In this document: piece by piece, positions 35,962 to 45,724 of the stretch
Layout: the number at the start of each line of letters is the position of its first letter
Numbering within the stretch: position 1 is the first letter of the stretch
Assembly (NCBI RefSeq): GCF_011799805.1
Contig: NZ_WXUB01000002.1
Coordinates: forward strand, 930,001 to 994,000
Reading direction: 5' to 3'
Origin: Maribellus sediminis
GTDB taxonomy: Bacteria > Bacteroidota > Bacteroidia > Bacteroidales > Prolixibacteraceae
DNA length: 64,000 nucleotides
The notes under the pieces: generated by a model
Told to the model about the DNA's origin: nothing
Seen by the model: the letters and a program-made list of their open reading frames with translations, nothing else
The model's database searches: none
Program-made: the position numbers and the translations under genes

Positions 35962-36090
35962 TTTTCATAAGACAGAATTTAATCAGTGAACAGTAACTTT
36001 TTATTACTCCTAAGTTACTATCAAAATCGAAGAATGTAAAGCATGAATTGAATTTCGCCTGTAATTTTTTGAACAGGCAATTTGCAAACA

Positions 36091-36123
36091 TTTTGCTCAA
36101 ACCCTGTAAATCGCTTATACTTG
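36091..36123 (+). promoter_or_regulatory. candidate sigma-ABfr promoter
   Basis: TTTTG at 36091-36095, 20 bp, then TATACTTG at 36116-36123 (one mismatch to TAnnTTTG), 25 bp before the ATG at 36149. Confidence 0.45.
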
Positions 36124-36148
36124 CATCTTGTTGTAACCAGAATCACCA

Positions 36149-36646
36149 ATGACGCGACCGGAGAAAAAAACATCGAAAGCAACACGGAATTATGTGTTTA
36201 ACCTGATCTCGTTTCTACCTTTTCTATTTTTGCTTACCACAGGCATCATTGTTTTACGTTACCACAGCGGCTTCGATAAAGAACTGCCAACGTTTGGAAT
36301 CAATGGACATCAATGGTTAATCGTTCATCAGGTTACCGCGCTGGTAATCATTCCCATGATATTCACTCATTTGCTGATGCACTTGCATTGGGTTAAACAG
36401 CTGTTCACCTTCAAGCTAAAAGGTACTAACAGCGGAATGAACCTCACACAGCTGATCGTTTTTCTGATGTGTGCACTCACCGCCCTGCTGGCCTGGTGGG
36501 TTTTCGACGGCACCAAACTGGCCGAAGCACTTCGCGAAGTGCACAGCAAACTCGGGTTGCTGCTCATCATATTCTGGGGCATTCACCTCTACAACTACTC
36601 GAGGTGGCTGATAAATATGACCCGCATACAATTGGGGAAGAATTAA
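36149..36646 (+). CDS. DUF4405-like cytochrome-b-type membrane protein
   Basis: A 165-residue protein with four hydrophobic helices (about 16-37, 54-78, 99-119 and 135-152). Histidines occupy helix positions typical of b-heme ligands: VHQ and FTHLLMHLHW in helix 2 and its end, VHSKLG and GIHLYNYSRW around helix 4. This matches DUF4405-type proteins, presumed membrane heme proteins in electron transfer. No partner reductase or c-type cytochrome gene is adjacent. Preceded by a good promoter-like sequence and followed by a 695-bp gap, so it is probably monocistronic. Confidence 0.72.
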   Translation: MTRPEKKTSKATRNYVFNLISFLPFLFLLTTGIIVLRYHSGFDKELPTFGINGHQWLIVHQVTALVIIPMIFTHLLMHLHWVKQLFTFKLKGTNSGMNLTQLIVFLMCALTALLAWWVFDGTKLAEALREVHSKLGLLLIIFWGIHLYNYSRWLINMTRIQLGKN

Positions 36647-37341
36647 CTCTAATATTTTATAGGGAATTTTTCAACGGAAAACGTTTCCGGGCCCTGATAC
36701 TGCCAGCGTCAGGCAATATCAGGGCGATGATCAGAAACTTTTTATAACACAACTTAATTTAGGTACCTTTTGAGGCCGCTATCCACTATGCAAAGATTAC
36801 GAAACGGCCGAGAACCAACTTTTGCATTTACCTGCTTTACGGGTTTGTAATTTTAAAACAGTGGGTTGTAAAATGCTTCTCTACTAAACCTAACTAACTA
36901 AAACTAATCTATGAACAATCTTAATAGAACTCTTTTGCCTTTTATATTGGAAAGCAACTTCCGTCTTGGTTTTGTATGTCAATAGTTATTAAATTTTGAC
37001 GCTGCAAAGAAATACAATCACGCAACCCCCACCGCATTTAATTTGCTGAATACAACATTCAGAAATGCCTAAAAATGAATAAGAAAACGGATAATTACCG
37101 ATCAAGTTTTTTAGAAATGAATCAGTAAATCTTATAAAATCTCCGGGATGGACTAAGCAGAATCTAAGCACATTGATAAAACCGGGTAATTTATTCTGAC
37201 ATTTCGCAGCGCCGTATTCATGCTGTCAGTTATGCGGAACAGTACACTAGGCATTTGCTCAAAATTGTTGATTTAATCCTGCTGTCAGCAGATTTCATGT
37301 CAGATTCGTTTGTATTTTTGCACCAATAAAATCATTAGAAC
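36647..37341. other. 695-bp non-coding gap
   Basis: It contains a hairpin GCCCTGATACTGCC/GGCAATATCAGGGC at 36691-36725, possibly terminating the preceding gene; a 24-codon frame at 36911-36985 (MNNLNRTLLPF...) preceded by a CTAACTAACTAAAACTAATCT leader of the type found before TonB-receptor genes, perhaps a relic; and, at its end, a TATTTTTG -7 box. No larger gene is supported. Confidence 0.5.
37313..37320 (+). promoter_or_regulatory. candidate -7 box (TATTTTTG) of ettA
   Basis: It matches TAnnTTTG exactly, 21 bp before the ATG at 37342. A clear -33 element at the expected distance was not seen. Confidence 0.45.
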
Positions 37342-39027
37342 ATGAGCGACGATAAGAAGATAATTTTTTCGATGTACAAGGTGAGTAAAACCTACCCACC
37401 CTCAAAAACGGTGATCAAGGACATTTCGCTTTCGTTTTTTCTGGGTGCGAAAATCGGTATCATTGGTTTGAACGGATCGGGTAAATCGACCTTGCTGCGT
37501 ATTATTGCCGGACAGGATACTGCCTATAACGGCGAGCTGGTATTTGCACCGGGTTATTCGGTTGGATTGCTTGAGCAGGAACCACAGCTCGACGAAAGCA
37601 AAACCGTGATAGAAGTGGTAAAAGAAGGTATGCAGGAAACCGTGGATGTACTGAACCGCTACGAGGAGATCAACCAGCAGTTTGGACTGCCCGAGGTGTA
37701 CGAGAATCCTGACAAAATGGATGAACTGATGGCCGAACAGGCGCAGCTGCAGGAAAAAATGGATGCACTGGATGCCTGGAACCTCGACAGCAAACTCGAA
37801 CGTGCCATGGATGCTCTGCAGTGTCCGCCCGATGATCAGCCCATCAGCGAACTATCGGGTGGTGAACGCCGCCGAGTGGCGCTTTGCCGCTTATTGCTGA
37901 AAGAACCTGATGTGCTCTTGCTCGATGAGCCTACCAACCACCTCGATGCCGAAAGTATCCAGTGGCTGGAAGCCCACCTCGACCAGTACAAAGGAACCGT
38001 GATCTGTATTACCCACGACCGCTACTTCCTTGATAATGTGGCCGGCTGGATCCTTGAACTCGACCGCGGAATGGGTATTCCGTGGAAAGGCAACTACAGT
38101 TCGTGGCTCGAGCAAAAAGCCAAACGACTGGAGCAGGAAGAAAAAGGCAGTCAGAAACGTAAGAAAACTTTGGAGCGCGAGCTGGAATGGGTGCGCATGG
38201 CTCCGAAGGCACGTCACGCCAAAAGCAAAGCACGTTTGAGTGCCTACGATAAAATGCTGAACGAAGACGCCAAACAAAAGGAAGAGCGCCTCGAGATCTT
38301 TATTCCGAATGGTCCGCGACTGGGTGACAAAGTGGTGGAAATGGAAGGCGTAAAAAAAGGTTTTGGCGACCGCATCTTGTTTGAAGACCTCAGCTTTAAA
38401 CTGCCTCCTGCCGGAATTATCGGCGTTATCGGTCCGAACGGTGCCGGTAAAACCACCTTGTTCAAACTGATCATGAAACAGCTGGAAGCCGAAACCGGAA
38501 CCATCGAAATTGGTGATACGGTTAAAACCAGTTATGTGGATCAGACCCACGAGGCTATCGATCCGAATAAATCGGTTTACGAAGTGATCTCGGGAGGTAC
38601 CGAAACCATTATGCTTGGTAACAAGCAGGCCAACGCGCGTGCTTATGTCTCGCGTTTTAACTTTTCGGGTTCCGATCAGGAAAAGAAATGCGGTGTGCTT
38701 TCGGGTGGTGAACGTAACCGTTTGCACCTGGCGCTGGCGCTAAAATCGGAAGGTAACCTCTTGCTGCTCGATGAGCCTACCAACGACATCGACGTGAATA
38801 CGCTGCGTGCGCTGGAAGAAGGCCTCGAAAGTTTTGCCGGTTGTGCCGTGGTTATCTCGCACGACCGCTGGTTCCTCGACCGCATTGCTACCCATATCCT
38901 GGCTTTTGAAGGCGAAGGCCATGTTCATTTCTTTGAAGGTTCGTTCTCGGAATACGAAGAGAACCGCAAAAAACGCATGGGTGGCGAAGCACCGAAACGA
39001 TTTAAGTATAAAAAGCTGAAAGCATAG
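37342..39027 (+). CDS. ettA: energy-dependent translational throttle ABC-F protein
   Basis: A 561-residue cytosolic ABC-F ATPase with two nucleotide-binding domains and no membrane segments. First domain: Walker A GLNGSGKST at 42-50, signature LSGGERRRVALC, Walker B LLLLDEPTNHLD. Second domain: GPNGAGKTT, LSGGERNRLHLA and LLLLDEPTNDID. The linker with the long charged helix pair (around 240-300) and an arm-like insertion between the first Walker A and signature fit EttA rather than Uup. EttA binds the ribosomal E site and gates the first peptide bond according to ATP/ADP ratio. A stem-loop terminator follows. Confidence 0.93.
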   Translation: MSDDKKIIFSMYKVSKTYPPSKTVIKDISLSFFLGAKIGIIGLNGSGKSTLLRIIAGQDTAYNGELVFAPGYSVGLLEQEPQLDESKTVIEVVKEGMQETVDVLNRYEEINQQFGLPEVYENPDKMDELMAEQAQLQEKMDALDAWNLDSKLERAMDALQCPPDDQPISELSGGERRRVALCRLLLKEPDVLLLDEPTNHLDAESIQWLEAHLDQYKGTVICITHDRYFLDNVAGWILELDRGMGIPWKGNYSSWLEQKAKRLEQEEKGSQKRKKTLERELEWVRMAPKARHAKSKARLSAYDKMLNEDAKQKEERLEIFIPNGPRLGDKVVEMEGVKKGFGDRILFEDLSFKLPPAGIIGVIGPNGAGKTTLFKLIMKQLEAETGTIEIGDTVKTSYVDQTHEAIDPNKSVYEVISGGTETIMLGNKQANARAYVSRFNFSGSDQEKKCGVLSGGERNRLHLALALKSEGNLLLLDEPTNDIDVNTLRALEEGLESFAGCAVVISHDRWFLDRIATHILAFEGEGHVHFFEGSFSEYEENRKKRMGGEAPKRFKYKKLKA

Positions 39028-39072
39028 GCTGGACTAGTACAAAGTTCAGAGTTTAGTGTTCAAAGTATAAAG

Positions 39073-39110
39073 TTCACCCGATGACTCAAAGTCACCGGGT
39101 GAATTTATTT
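39073..39110 (+). terminator. terminator after ettA
   Basis: TTCACCCGATGAC (39073-39085) pairs with GTCACCGGGTGAA (39091-39103), one mismatch, followed by TTTATTTT. Confidence 0.75.
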
Positions 39111-39247
39111 TACGCGGTTCTATTTTTCCAAACGTATTAGAATCCGGCAGTATATATATTTTCCTTCGATTAAATACTTATTCATCTTTTTGTTTTGTTT
39201 TCTTGCTGATTTAGACTAACTTATGTAAGTAACTAAAACATAACAAG

Positions 39248-40000
39248 ATGAAAAAATTGTACTTAGGGTTTATTGTAATCCTTCTTTTTATCGCCATCAA
39301 CAGTGCAAATGCACAGGAAAATGAAAAGCAACTGTGGTATTGCTGGGAGGAAGTTGTTCACCCCACACTAATTAATGAGTATTGGGAACTTAGCAAAGAA
39401 CTGTCGGAATTATGCAAAAGCGAAGGTTATTCTTATGCTTTTTATGCCTGGACAAGCGGTAATTTTAAATACCAGTACTGGCATCCGATCAACTCGCTCA
39501 GCGACATTGATAAACTGGAAGCAGAATGGGATAAGATAATAGCAAAATTCGGGGCTGAAAAAACCGAAAAATGGATAAAAACGATTCAATCAACCAATTC
39601 GCGCACAATTACCGAAATTTCCGATCTAAGCTTTTATCCTGCAAACCCCAGGGTTGTGATGGATAGTGTAAATTATATGGAATTTCAGGAATTCTATATT
39701 ATCCCTGGAAAAGGAAAAGAATTTGAAAAGATGATGAAAAAAGCGGTGGCTCATATAAAATCGGAAGGACACAGCGATTCCTGGCACGTCGCTTCAGGAG
39801 GATTGGGTTATGATGGTCCTGTTTATATTGGATGGGCTTTCGATAAAAATAAAAAAGAGTATATAATAAACGACGAAATCTTTTCGAAAAAATATGGTGA
39901 TTTCTTTAAAGAGTTCAATAAAGACTTTGTTAAGATTTTAAGAAGCGTTGAAAGGAAAGAAGCTTGGTTTGCACGAGACCTGAGCTATTTTGGAAACTAA
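39248..40000 (+). CDS. secreted protein of unknown function
   Basis: A 250-residue exported protein; signal peptide 1-22 (cleavage after ANAQ). The mature part is mixed alpha/beta, rich in aromatics and Lys, with two similarly built halves beginning LWYCWEEVVHP and VNYMEFQEFYIIPGKGKEFE that suggest duplicated ferredoxin-like (dimeric alpha-beta barrel) units. No catalytic motif is recognised. It stands alone between the ettA terminator and a bidirectional terminator shared with the convergent oligopeptidase gene. Probably periplasmic. Confidence 0.6.
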   Translation: MKKLYLGFIVILLFIAINSANAQENEKQLWYCWEEVVHPTLINEYWELSKELSELCKSEGYSYAFYAWTSGNFKYQYWHPINSLSDIDKLEAEWDKIIAKFGAEKTEKWIKTIQSTNSRTITEISDLSFYPANPRVVMDSVNYMEFQEFYIIPGKGKEFEKMMKKAVAHIKSEGHSDSWHVASGGLGYDGPVYIGWAFDKNKKEYIINDEIFSKKYGDFFKEFNKDFVKILRSVERKEAWFARDLSYFGN

Positions 40001-40050
40001 AATTTTCTACAATTTTAATTCAGTATTCATTAAGGAAAAGTAGGAATCAG

Positions 40051-40088
40051 AAGAGGCTGTCCCATTGAGACAGCCTCTTCTTTTATTT
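40051..40088. terminator. bidirectional terminator
   Basis: AAGAGGCTGTC (40051-40061) pairs perfectly with GACAGCCTCTT (40069-40079); a T-rich run follows and an A-rich run precedes, serving both convergent genes. Confidence 0.88.
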
Positions 40089-40097
40089 TCATATTGA

Positions 40098-42206
40098 TTA
40101 ATCTTTTATACCCAATTGGTCTAAAATAAAGGCATATTCCAGCGCGGTTTCTTTAATCCACTCAAAACGCCCCGAAGCACCTCCATGGCCGTAATCCATA
40201 TTGATGTGGAAGATCAGCAGGTTGTCATCGGTTTTCAGATCGCGGAGTTTGGCTACCCATTTGGCAGGTTCCCAGTACTGCACCTGCGAATCGTGCAAAC
40301 CTGTTGTTACCAGCATGGCCGGGTAATCTTTGGCCACCACATTGTCGTAAGGCGAATACGACTTCATGTAGTAGTAATATTTTTCTTCCTTTGGATTCCC
40401 CCACTCGTCAAATTCGCCGGTTGTCAAAGGAATGCTTTCGTCGAGCATGGTCGTCACCACATCCACAAACGGAACTGCAGCGATAACGCCCTTATACAAC
40501 TCCGGCTTCAGGTTGATACAGGCTCCCATCAACAAGCCACCGGCACTTCCACCCAGGGCAAACAGTTTCTCAGAGTTTGTATAACCTTCATCAATCAGGA
40601 ATTGAGCACAGTCGTTGAAATCGGTAAAGGTGTTCATTTTATTCAGCAGCTTGCCATCTTCGTACCATTGGCGGCCATAGATCTGACTTCCGCGAATATG
40701 CGCGATCGCATAAACAAAACCACGGTCGAGGAGTGGCAGTCGCGCTACCGAGAACGAGGGATCAATGGTATGACCGTATGATCCGTAACCGTAAATCAGT
40801 GCCGGGTTGTTGCCATCCTTTTGCATGCCCTTTTTATACACAATCGACATCGGGATTTTTGTCCCGTCCATCGCCGTTGCATAAATACGTTTGGTTGCAT
40901 AATTGTTTTTGTCGTATCCTCCCAACACCTCCTGTTCTTTCAGCAAGGTGCGCTCTTTGGTTTTCATATTGAAATCGAAGGTAGATATCGGCGTTGTCAT
41001 GGAGGTATAGTTAAGTCGAAATACCTCCGTATCAAAATCCATATTGATACTCGAATGCACCGAGTACACTTCTTCATCAAAATCGATAAAATACTCCTCT
41101 CCTTTCCATGGCATCACCCTGATATTACTGATTCCTTCCTTTCGTTCTGTTAGCACCAGGTAATCCTTGAACACATCGAAATCGGAGAAATATACATCGT
41201 CGCGATGCGGAATTACTTCTTCCCAGTGTTCTTTTTCGGTAGCATTTAGCGGCGTTCGCATCAAACGGAAGTTCTGCGCATCGAGGTTGGTACGGATGTA
41301 AAAGTAATCTTCTACCTGATCAACCGAGTACTCCAGTTCGCGGATACGAGGCTGAATGACCTTAAATTCTCCTTCAGGATGATTGGCATCCAGGTAACGG
41401 TATTCCGAAGTCAGCGTGCTCTCGCTTCCGATGATCAGGTAATCATCGGTTTTACTTTTATAAATGAACACATCAAAAGTTTCATCCGCTTCATAGTAGG
41501 TCACCCGGTCGTCTTCTAACGGAGTTCCCAGCGTGTGCTTCATGATCTTTTCCGAACGCAAAGTCACATCATCCTTCAGCGTGTAGTAAACCGTTTTACT
41601 GTCGTTGGCCCAAACAGCACCACCGGTAGTCAGCGGAATGGCATCTTCCAATAATTCTCCGGTTTCGAGGTTTTTAAAATAGATGGTGTATTTTCTACGG
41701 CTTAAGGTGTCGACGCCAAATGCAAGAATTTTATTGTCTTTGCTGACTGAATAACTTCCAACGGCATAATATTCATAGCCTTCAGCCAATTGATTTACAT
41801 CGAGCAAGACCTCTTCTTCCGCATCGAGGCTACCCTTTTTGCGGCATAGCAGGTAATATTCCTTTCCGGCCTCTGTTTTGGAATAATAATAATAACCGTT
41901 CTTTTTGTACGGCACCGATTCATCCTCTTCCTTGATCTTCGACTTAATCTCGTCGTACAATTTCTCCTGAAGTACCTCTGTAGGTTTCATCACCTCATCC
42001 TTGTAGGCATTTTCTGCTTCGAGGTAAGCAATTACTTCCGGATTTTCCCGCTCGTTTAACCAGTAATAGTTGTCGATTCGGGTGTCACCGTGAATGGTGA
42101 GCGCTTTTGGAACTTTCTTTGCTACGGGTGGCATTATTTTTTCTTTACGTGAACAAGCCGACAAAAGTAGGAAGATAAAGGCAAGTAAAAAAACGTTAGT
42201 TCTCAT
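40098..42206 (-). CDS. ptrB: oligopeptidase B-type prolyl oligopeptidase (S9A), lipoprotein
   Basis: A 702-residue serine peptidase with a lipoprotein signal (LLLSACSRK, Cys18). An N-terminal beta-propeller (about 70-420) is followed by the alpha/beta-hydrolase domain with catalytic Ser554 (GGSAGGLL), Asp639 (GLHDSQV) and His674 (YGHGG). The family cleaves short peptides after basic residues (oligopeptidase B) or proline; the IDNYYWLNERENPEVI N-terminus is oligopeptidase B-like. Likely periplasmic, feeding peptide uptake. The lipoprotein form differs from the cytosolic E. coli enzyme. Confidence 0.92.
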   Translation of the reverse strand: MRTNVFLLAFIFLLLSACSRKEKIMPPVAKKVPKALTIHGDTRIDNYYWLNERENPEVIAYLEAENAYKDEVMKPTEVLQEKLYDEIKSKIKEEDESVPYKKNGYYYYSKTEAGKEYYLLCRKKGSLDAEEEVLLDVNQLAEGYEYYAVGSYSVSKDNKILAFGVDTLSRRKYTIYFKNLETGELLEDAIPLTTGGAVWANDSKTVYYTLKDDVTLRSEKIMKHTLGTPLEDDRVTYYEADETFDVFIYKSKTDDYLIIGSESTLTSEYRYLDANHPEGEFKVIQPRIRELEYSVDQVEDYFYIRTNLDAQNFRLMRTPLNATEKEHWEEVIPHRDDVYFSDFDVFKDYLVLTERKEGISNIRVMPWKGEEYFIDFDEEVYSVHSSINMDFDTEVFRLNYTSMTTPISTFDFNMKTKERTLLKEQEVLGGYDKNNYATKRIYATAMDGTKIPMSIVYKKGMQKDGNNPALIYGYGSYGHTIDPSFSVARLPLLDRGFVYAIAHIRGSQIYGRQWYEDGKLLNKMNTFTDFNDCAQFLIDEGYTNSEKLFALGGSAGGLLMGACINLKPELYKGVIAAVPFVDVVTTMLDESIPLTTGEFDEWGNPKEEKYYYYMKSYSPYDNVVAKDYPAMLVTTGLHDSQVQYWEPAKWVAKLRDLKTDDNLLIFHINMDYGHGGASGRFEWIKETALEYAFILDQLGIKD

Positions 42207-42369
42207 AGTCAGTATTTTAATTCGGTAAATAATAATTCCAGAACCTATTTTAGTATTTTACACCGTACTTTAGTGCGGCGCGAGTGATATACCCGATGTA
42301 TCAAATTCACATAATCTGCTCAGCAATTTATGAATTTAGTACAGATTTTCGATCTTTGTATCTAACATC

Positions 42370-43701
42370 ATGCAGGTTGAATTTACAATCATAGCTTACT
42401 TTTTGTTTATCATCGGAATTGGCGTGTACTCGGCTTTCCGGATAAAACAACCCGGCGATTATTATGTGGCAGGTAAAAAAGCGGGCATGTGGCAGGTCTC
42501 GGGAAGCTTGCTGGCTACCATTCTGGGCGGATCGGCCGTGCTGGGCACCATCGAACTCAGCCAGAAAATAGGTTGGGCAGCGCTTTGGTTTTTGTTTAGT
42601 GCCGCACTCGGACTTTTCATCCTTGTTCCCATTTCGAAATATGTGAGGCGTTTCGGGCATTTTACCTTACCTGAACTGCTGGGACGTTTTTACGGGAAGA
42701 AGGCGGAGATCATAGCTTCTATCATTATTCCGCTGGCCTGGCTCGGAATTGTGGCAGCACAGATCATTGCAGCAGCCAAAATACTTAGCGGATTGAATAC
42801 CATTGGCTATCAGCAAGCGGCACTTATTTCGGGTGTGGTGTTTATCGTGTACACCTTGCTGGGCGGACAACTCAGCATTCTTAAAACCGACGCCTTGCAA
42901 TCGCTGCTGATCCTGGCAGGTTTAGTGGCCATTTTGATGTTTACCACACATCCGCAGCACGAACAAAACATCGAAGTGCTTCAACTAAATCATCTTTTTA
43001 ACGATTCCTTTGGCTGGATTGATTTGTTAATACTGCTGATAACTTACTCGGTAACCTTTATCGTTGGGCCCGATATTTATTCGCGTGTGTTCTGTGCCAA
43101 AGACGAGCGCACGGCTTCGCGAAGCGTAATACTTGTGGCTTCGATTTTGGTTCCGGTTTCATTTGTTCTGACTTATTTGGGAGTTTATTCCAAAGCATCG
43201 GGCGAAGGCATTGTTGCTTTTGCAGAACACCTGTTACCGGCGTGGGCATACGGACTATTTCTTGCAGCGCTGCTTTCGGCAGTAATGTCGTCGGCCGACA
43301 CTACCCTGCTCACTTCTTCCATGATCATGAGCGAACTGATCACGGGTGATCTGGAAAAGAAACAGGCCCTCCGCCTGACCCGTTTTCTGATTGTCGGGCT
43401 GGGAATTTTGAGCATCGTTATTGCGCTCTTTGTTACTTCCATCATTCAATCGCTGTTGCTGGCACTCACCTTTTTCTCAGGAGCTTTTGTGGTGCCCACC
43501 CTCGCAGGATTGCTTCGGCTCAGAGTAAATAAGAAACGTGTTGTTATCGCAATACTATCGGGTGGATTGATAGCACTTGCTGGTAAAATTCTTTTTCTGG
43601 CGGGTTATGAAAAATCCGGAAATTTGCTAATCATTGTAAGCTACTTTATAAATTCTCTTATACTGTTTTATCCTTTAAACCGAAATCTGGAAACCGTCTA
43701 A
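42370..43701 (+). CDS. sodium:solute symporter family transporter
   Basis: A 443-residue inner-membrane protein of the SSS family (PF00474) with about 12-13 helices. Family cues include GDYYVAGKKAGMWQVSGSLLATILGGSAVLG near the N-terminus, FTLPELLGRFYGKKAEIIAS, and LLSAVMSSADTTLLTSSMIMS in the middle (TM8 sodium-site region). Related proteins carry sugars, amino acids, pantothenate or carboxylates; the substrate here is unknown. It precedes the sensor-kinase cluster by about 110 bp; SSS proteins are sometimes coupled to two-component sensing, but no fusion is present. Confidence 0.88.
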   Translation: MQVEFTIIAYFLFIIGIGVYSAFRIKQPGDYYVAGKKAGMWQVSGSLLATILGGSAVLGTIELSQKIGWAALWFLFSAALGLFILVPISKYVRRFGHFTLPELLGRFYGKKAEIIASIIIPLAWLGIVAAQIIAAAKILSGLNTIGYQQAALISGVVFIVYTLLGGQLSILKTDALQSLLILAGLVAILMFTTHPQHEQNIEVLQLNHLFNDSFGWIDLLILLITYSVTFIVGPDIYSRVFCAKDERTASRSVILVASILVPVSFVLTYLGVYSKASGEGIVAFAEHLLPAWAYGLFLAALLSAVMSSADTTLLTSSMIMSELITGDLEKKQALRLTRFLIVGLGILSIVIALFVTSIIQSLLLALTFFSGAFVVPTLAGLLRLRVNKKRVVIAILSGGLIALAGKILFLAGYEKSGNLLIIVSYFINSLILFYPLNRNLETV

Positions 43702-43812
43702 ATTACTTCAAATCACAGTTATAATTATCAATATTTCAATTTTTTACTATCTTCAGCCACCTTGTATAAGGGCTATAACATAGGCAATTTCTAATTATTG
43801 GATAACAGTTTA

Positions 43813-45711
43813 ATGAACGATTACACAAATTACAAAGGACTGATTGAAAGCCTCGAAAACGATTATTTTTTTTACTCGCACAATCTGAAGGGTAAATATT
43901 TGTACATAAGCCCGTCAGTAGAAAAAATTTTAGGATATTCGGTAGAAGAGGCCAGAAAAGGCATAGTGAAGTATTTAACCGATTGTGAAGCCAATAAAGA
44001 AGTATTGGAATTACTACAAAAGAGTGCGACCGGAGAACAACAAAAAACTTTTGAATTGGAACTTTATACAAAATCCGGTAAAATAAAAATCATTGAAATA
44101 ACCGAATCACCAATATTCGACAACCATGGCAAAGTAATTTCTGTTGAAGGTGTTGCACACGACATTACGGACAGAAAAAATCATGAGCGGATTATACGGC
44201 AGCAAAATGAAGAGCTAAAAAGAAAAGAAGAAGAACTTCGAAATCATCTCAATCAGCTGTCTGAAAGCAACAAAAACATCGATAAGTTAAAGCAGGAACT
44301 TGAAGACCGTTCCAATTTACTGCTGAATATCATTAACGAAATCCCTGAAAAGATATTTTTAAAGGATGAAAACGGCAAATTCATAATTGCCAACACGCCT
44401 GTAGCAGCCAACTACGGAATGAAGCCGGAGGAATTAATAGGAAAATCAGATTTTGATTTGTACCCGGATCATTTGGCTGAGCAAAAATATAAGCGCGAGC
44501 AAGAAATTATAAAAAGCGGGACAATTCATTCGTATGAAGAAGGAAGCTTCGACAAGGAAGATGGTTTAATTGTGAATACGCGAATAAAACCATTCAAACT
44601 GGATGAATTGCATACAGGCATTCTGGGAATACAGGTTGATATTACCCAGGTTAGAAAGAAAGAACTGGAATTGCAGGAGTTAAATTCGAAGCTTACGTTC
44701 CAAACAGAAGAACTCAACAACACACTCAAAAACCTTCAGGAAACACAGTCTCAACTGGTTCACTCTGAAAAAATGAGGGCGCTGGGTGACCTTATTGCAG
44801 GCATCGCACACGAAATAAACACGCCAATTGGTGCTGTCAATGCTTCGGTGAGTAATATCTCGGCTTCACTCGACGCATCCATGCAAAACCTGTATAAGTT
44901 GTTTACAAGCCTTACCAAAAAGGAACTGATGATTTTTCTGCGGATCATGAATCTGATGGAAAAAAGTAAACCTGCATTAAACTCAAAGGAAAAAAGGCAA
45001 TACAAAAAAGAAATACAAAGGAAATTTGATTTAGCAGGATTTAAGGAAGTGCCCGTAATTTGTGAACTTATCCTCTACCTTAACCTCTACGACGATACCG
45101 ATGAAGTGATCAGGATGCTTAACGTGAACGATCCCGTGTTCATTCTCCAATCGATCCGCAATATTTATTCGGTTCGCAAAAATGCGGAAAACATTAAACT
45201 TGCCGTTGATAAAGCATCGAAACTGGTTTTTGCCCTCAAGAAATTCGCACACAAGGATATTACTGAGAAAAAAGAACAGGCCAATCTGATTGAAAATATT
45301 GAAACTGTTCTGATCTTGCACCATAACCAACTGAAGCAAGGTATTGAAGTTATAAAGGATTATGAAGAAGTACCGCTGATCAATTGTTATCCCGACGAAT
45401 TGATGCAGGTTTGGACCAATTTGATCTCCAACTCCATACATGCCATGGACTACCACGGAGATCTCACTATCACTGTAAGAAACTTAGGGAAAAAGGTAAA
45501 GGTCAGTATCAGCGATATCGGACATGGAATCCCGGATGAAATAAAACAACGCATATTTGAACCCTTTTTTACAACCAAAAAATCCGGTGAAGGAACCGGA
45601 ATAGGATTGGATATTGTGAAAAGAATTTTGGATAAGCATAATGCAACTATGGAGCTTGAGAGTGAAATTGGTGTTGGTACCAGCTTCCATATCACACTTC
45701 CGGTTAACTAA
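43813..45711 (+). CDS. PAS-domain sensor histidine kinase
   Basis: A 632-residue soluble (no membrane helices) kinase. The ATG at 43813 is preferred over a TTG five codons earlier. PAS domains lie at about 10-125 (FFYSHNLKGKYLYISPSVEKILGYS) and 165-285 (IPEKIFLKDENGKFIIANTPVA), a coiled coil follows, and the H-box is GIAHEINTPIGAV with His333. Unusually, about 140 helical residues separate the H-box from the ATP-binding domain, whose N box is NLISNSIHAMD, with ISDIGHGIP and GEGTGIGLDIVKRI. It begins a three-gene run with two receiver proteins. Confidence 0.9.
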   Translation: MNDYTNYKGLIESLENDYFFYSHNLKGKYLYISPSVEKILGYSVEEARKGIVKYLTDCEANKEVLELLQKSATGEQQKTFELELYTKSGKIKIIEITESPIFDNHGKVISVEGVAHDITDRKNHERIIRQQNEELKRKEEELRNHLNQLSESNKNIDKLKQELEDRSNLLLNIINEIPEKIFLKDENGKFIIANTPVAANYGMKPEELIGKSDFDLYPDHLAEQKYKREQEIIKSGTIHSYEEGSFDKEDGLIVNTRIKPFKLDELHTGILGIQVDITQVRKKELELQELNSKLTFQTEELNNTLKNLQETQSQLVHSEKMRALGDLIAGIAHEINTPIGAVNASVSNISASLDASMQNLYKLFTSLTKKELMIFLRIMNLMEKSKPALNSKEKRQYKKEIQRKFDLAGFKEVPVICELILYLNLYDDTDEVIRMLNVNDPVFILQSIRNIYSVRKNAENIKLAVDKASKLVFALKKFAHKDITEKKEQANLIENIETVLILHHNQLKQGIEVIKDYEEVPLINCYPDELMQVWTNLISNSIHAMDYHGDLTITVRNLGKKVKVSISDIGHGIPDEIKQRIFEPFFTTKKSGEGTGIGLDIVKRILDKHNATMELESEIGVGTSFHITLPVN

Positions 45712-45724
45712 AACTTGAACTATT

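Larger units (their letters stand above)
35764..36148. other. 385-bp gap with a foldback element and the cytochrome-b-like promoter
   Basis: It holds the 159-bp foldback at 35803-35961 and, nearer the right gene, a TTTTG-N20-TATACTTG promoter-like pair. No ORF of note. Confidence 0.6.

Noticed and set aside
37891-38727. Long minus-strand frame (278 codons) opposite ettA
   Set aside because: It is the antisense shadow of a well-supported ABC-F gene; its composition is that of reversed codons and no motif is present.
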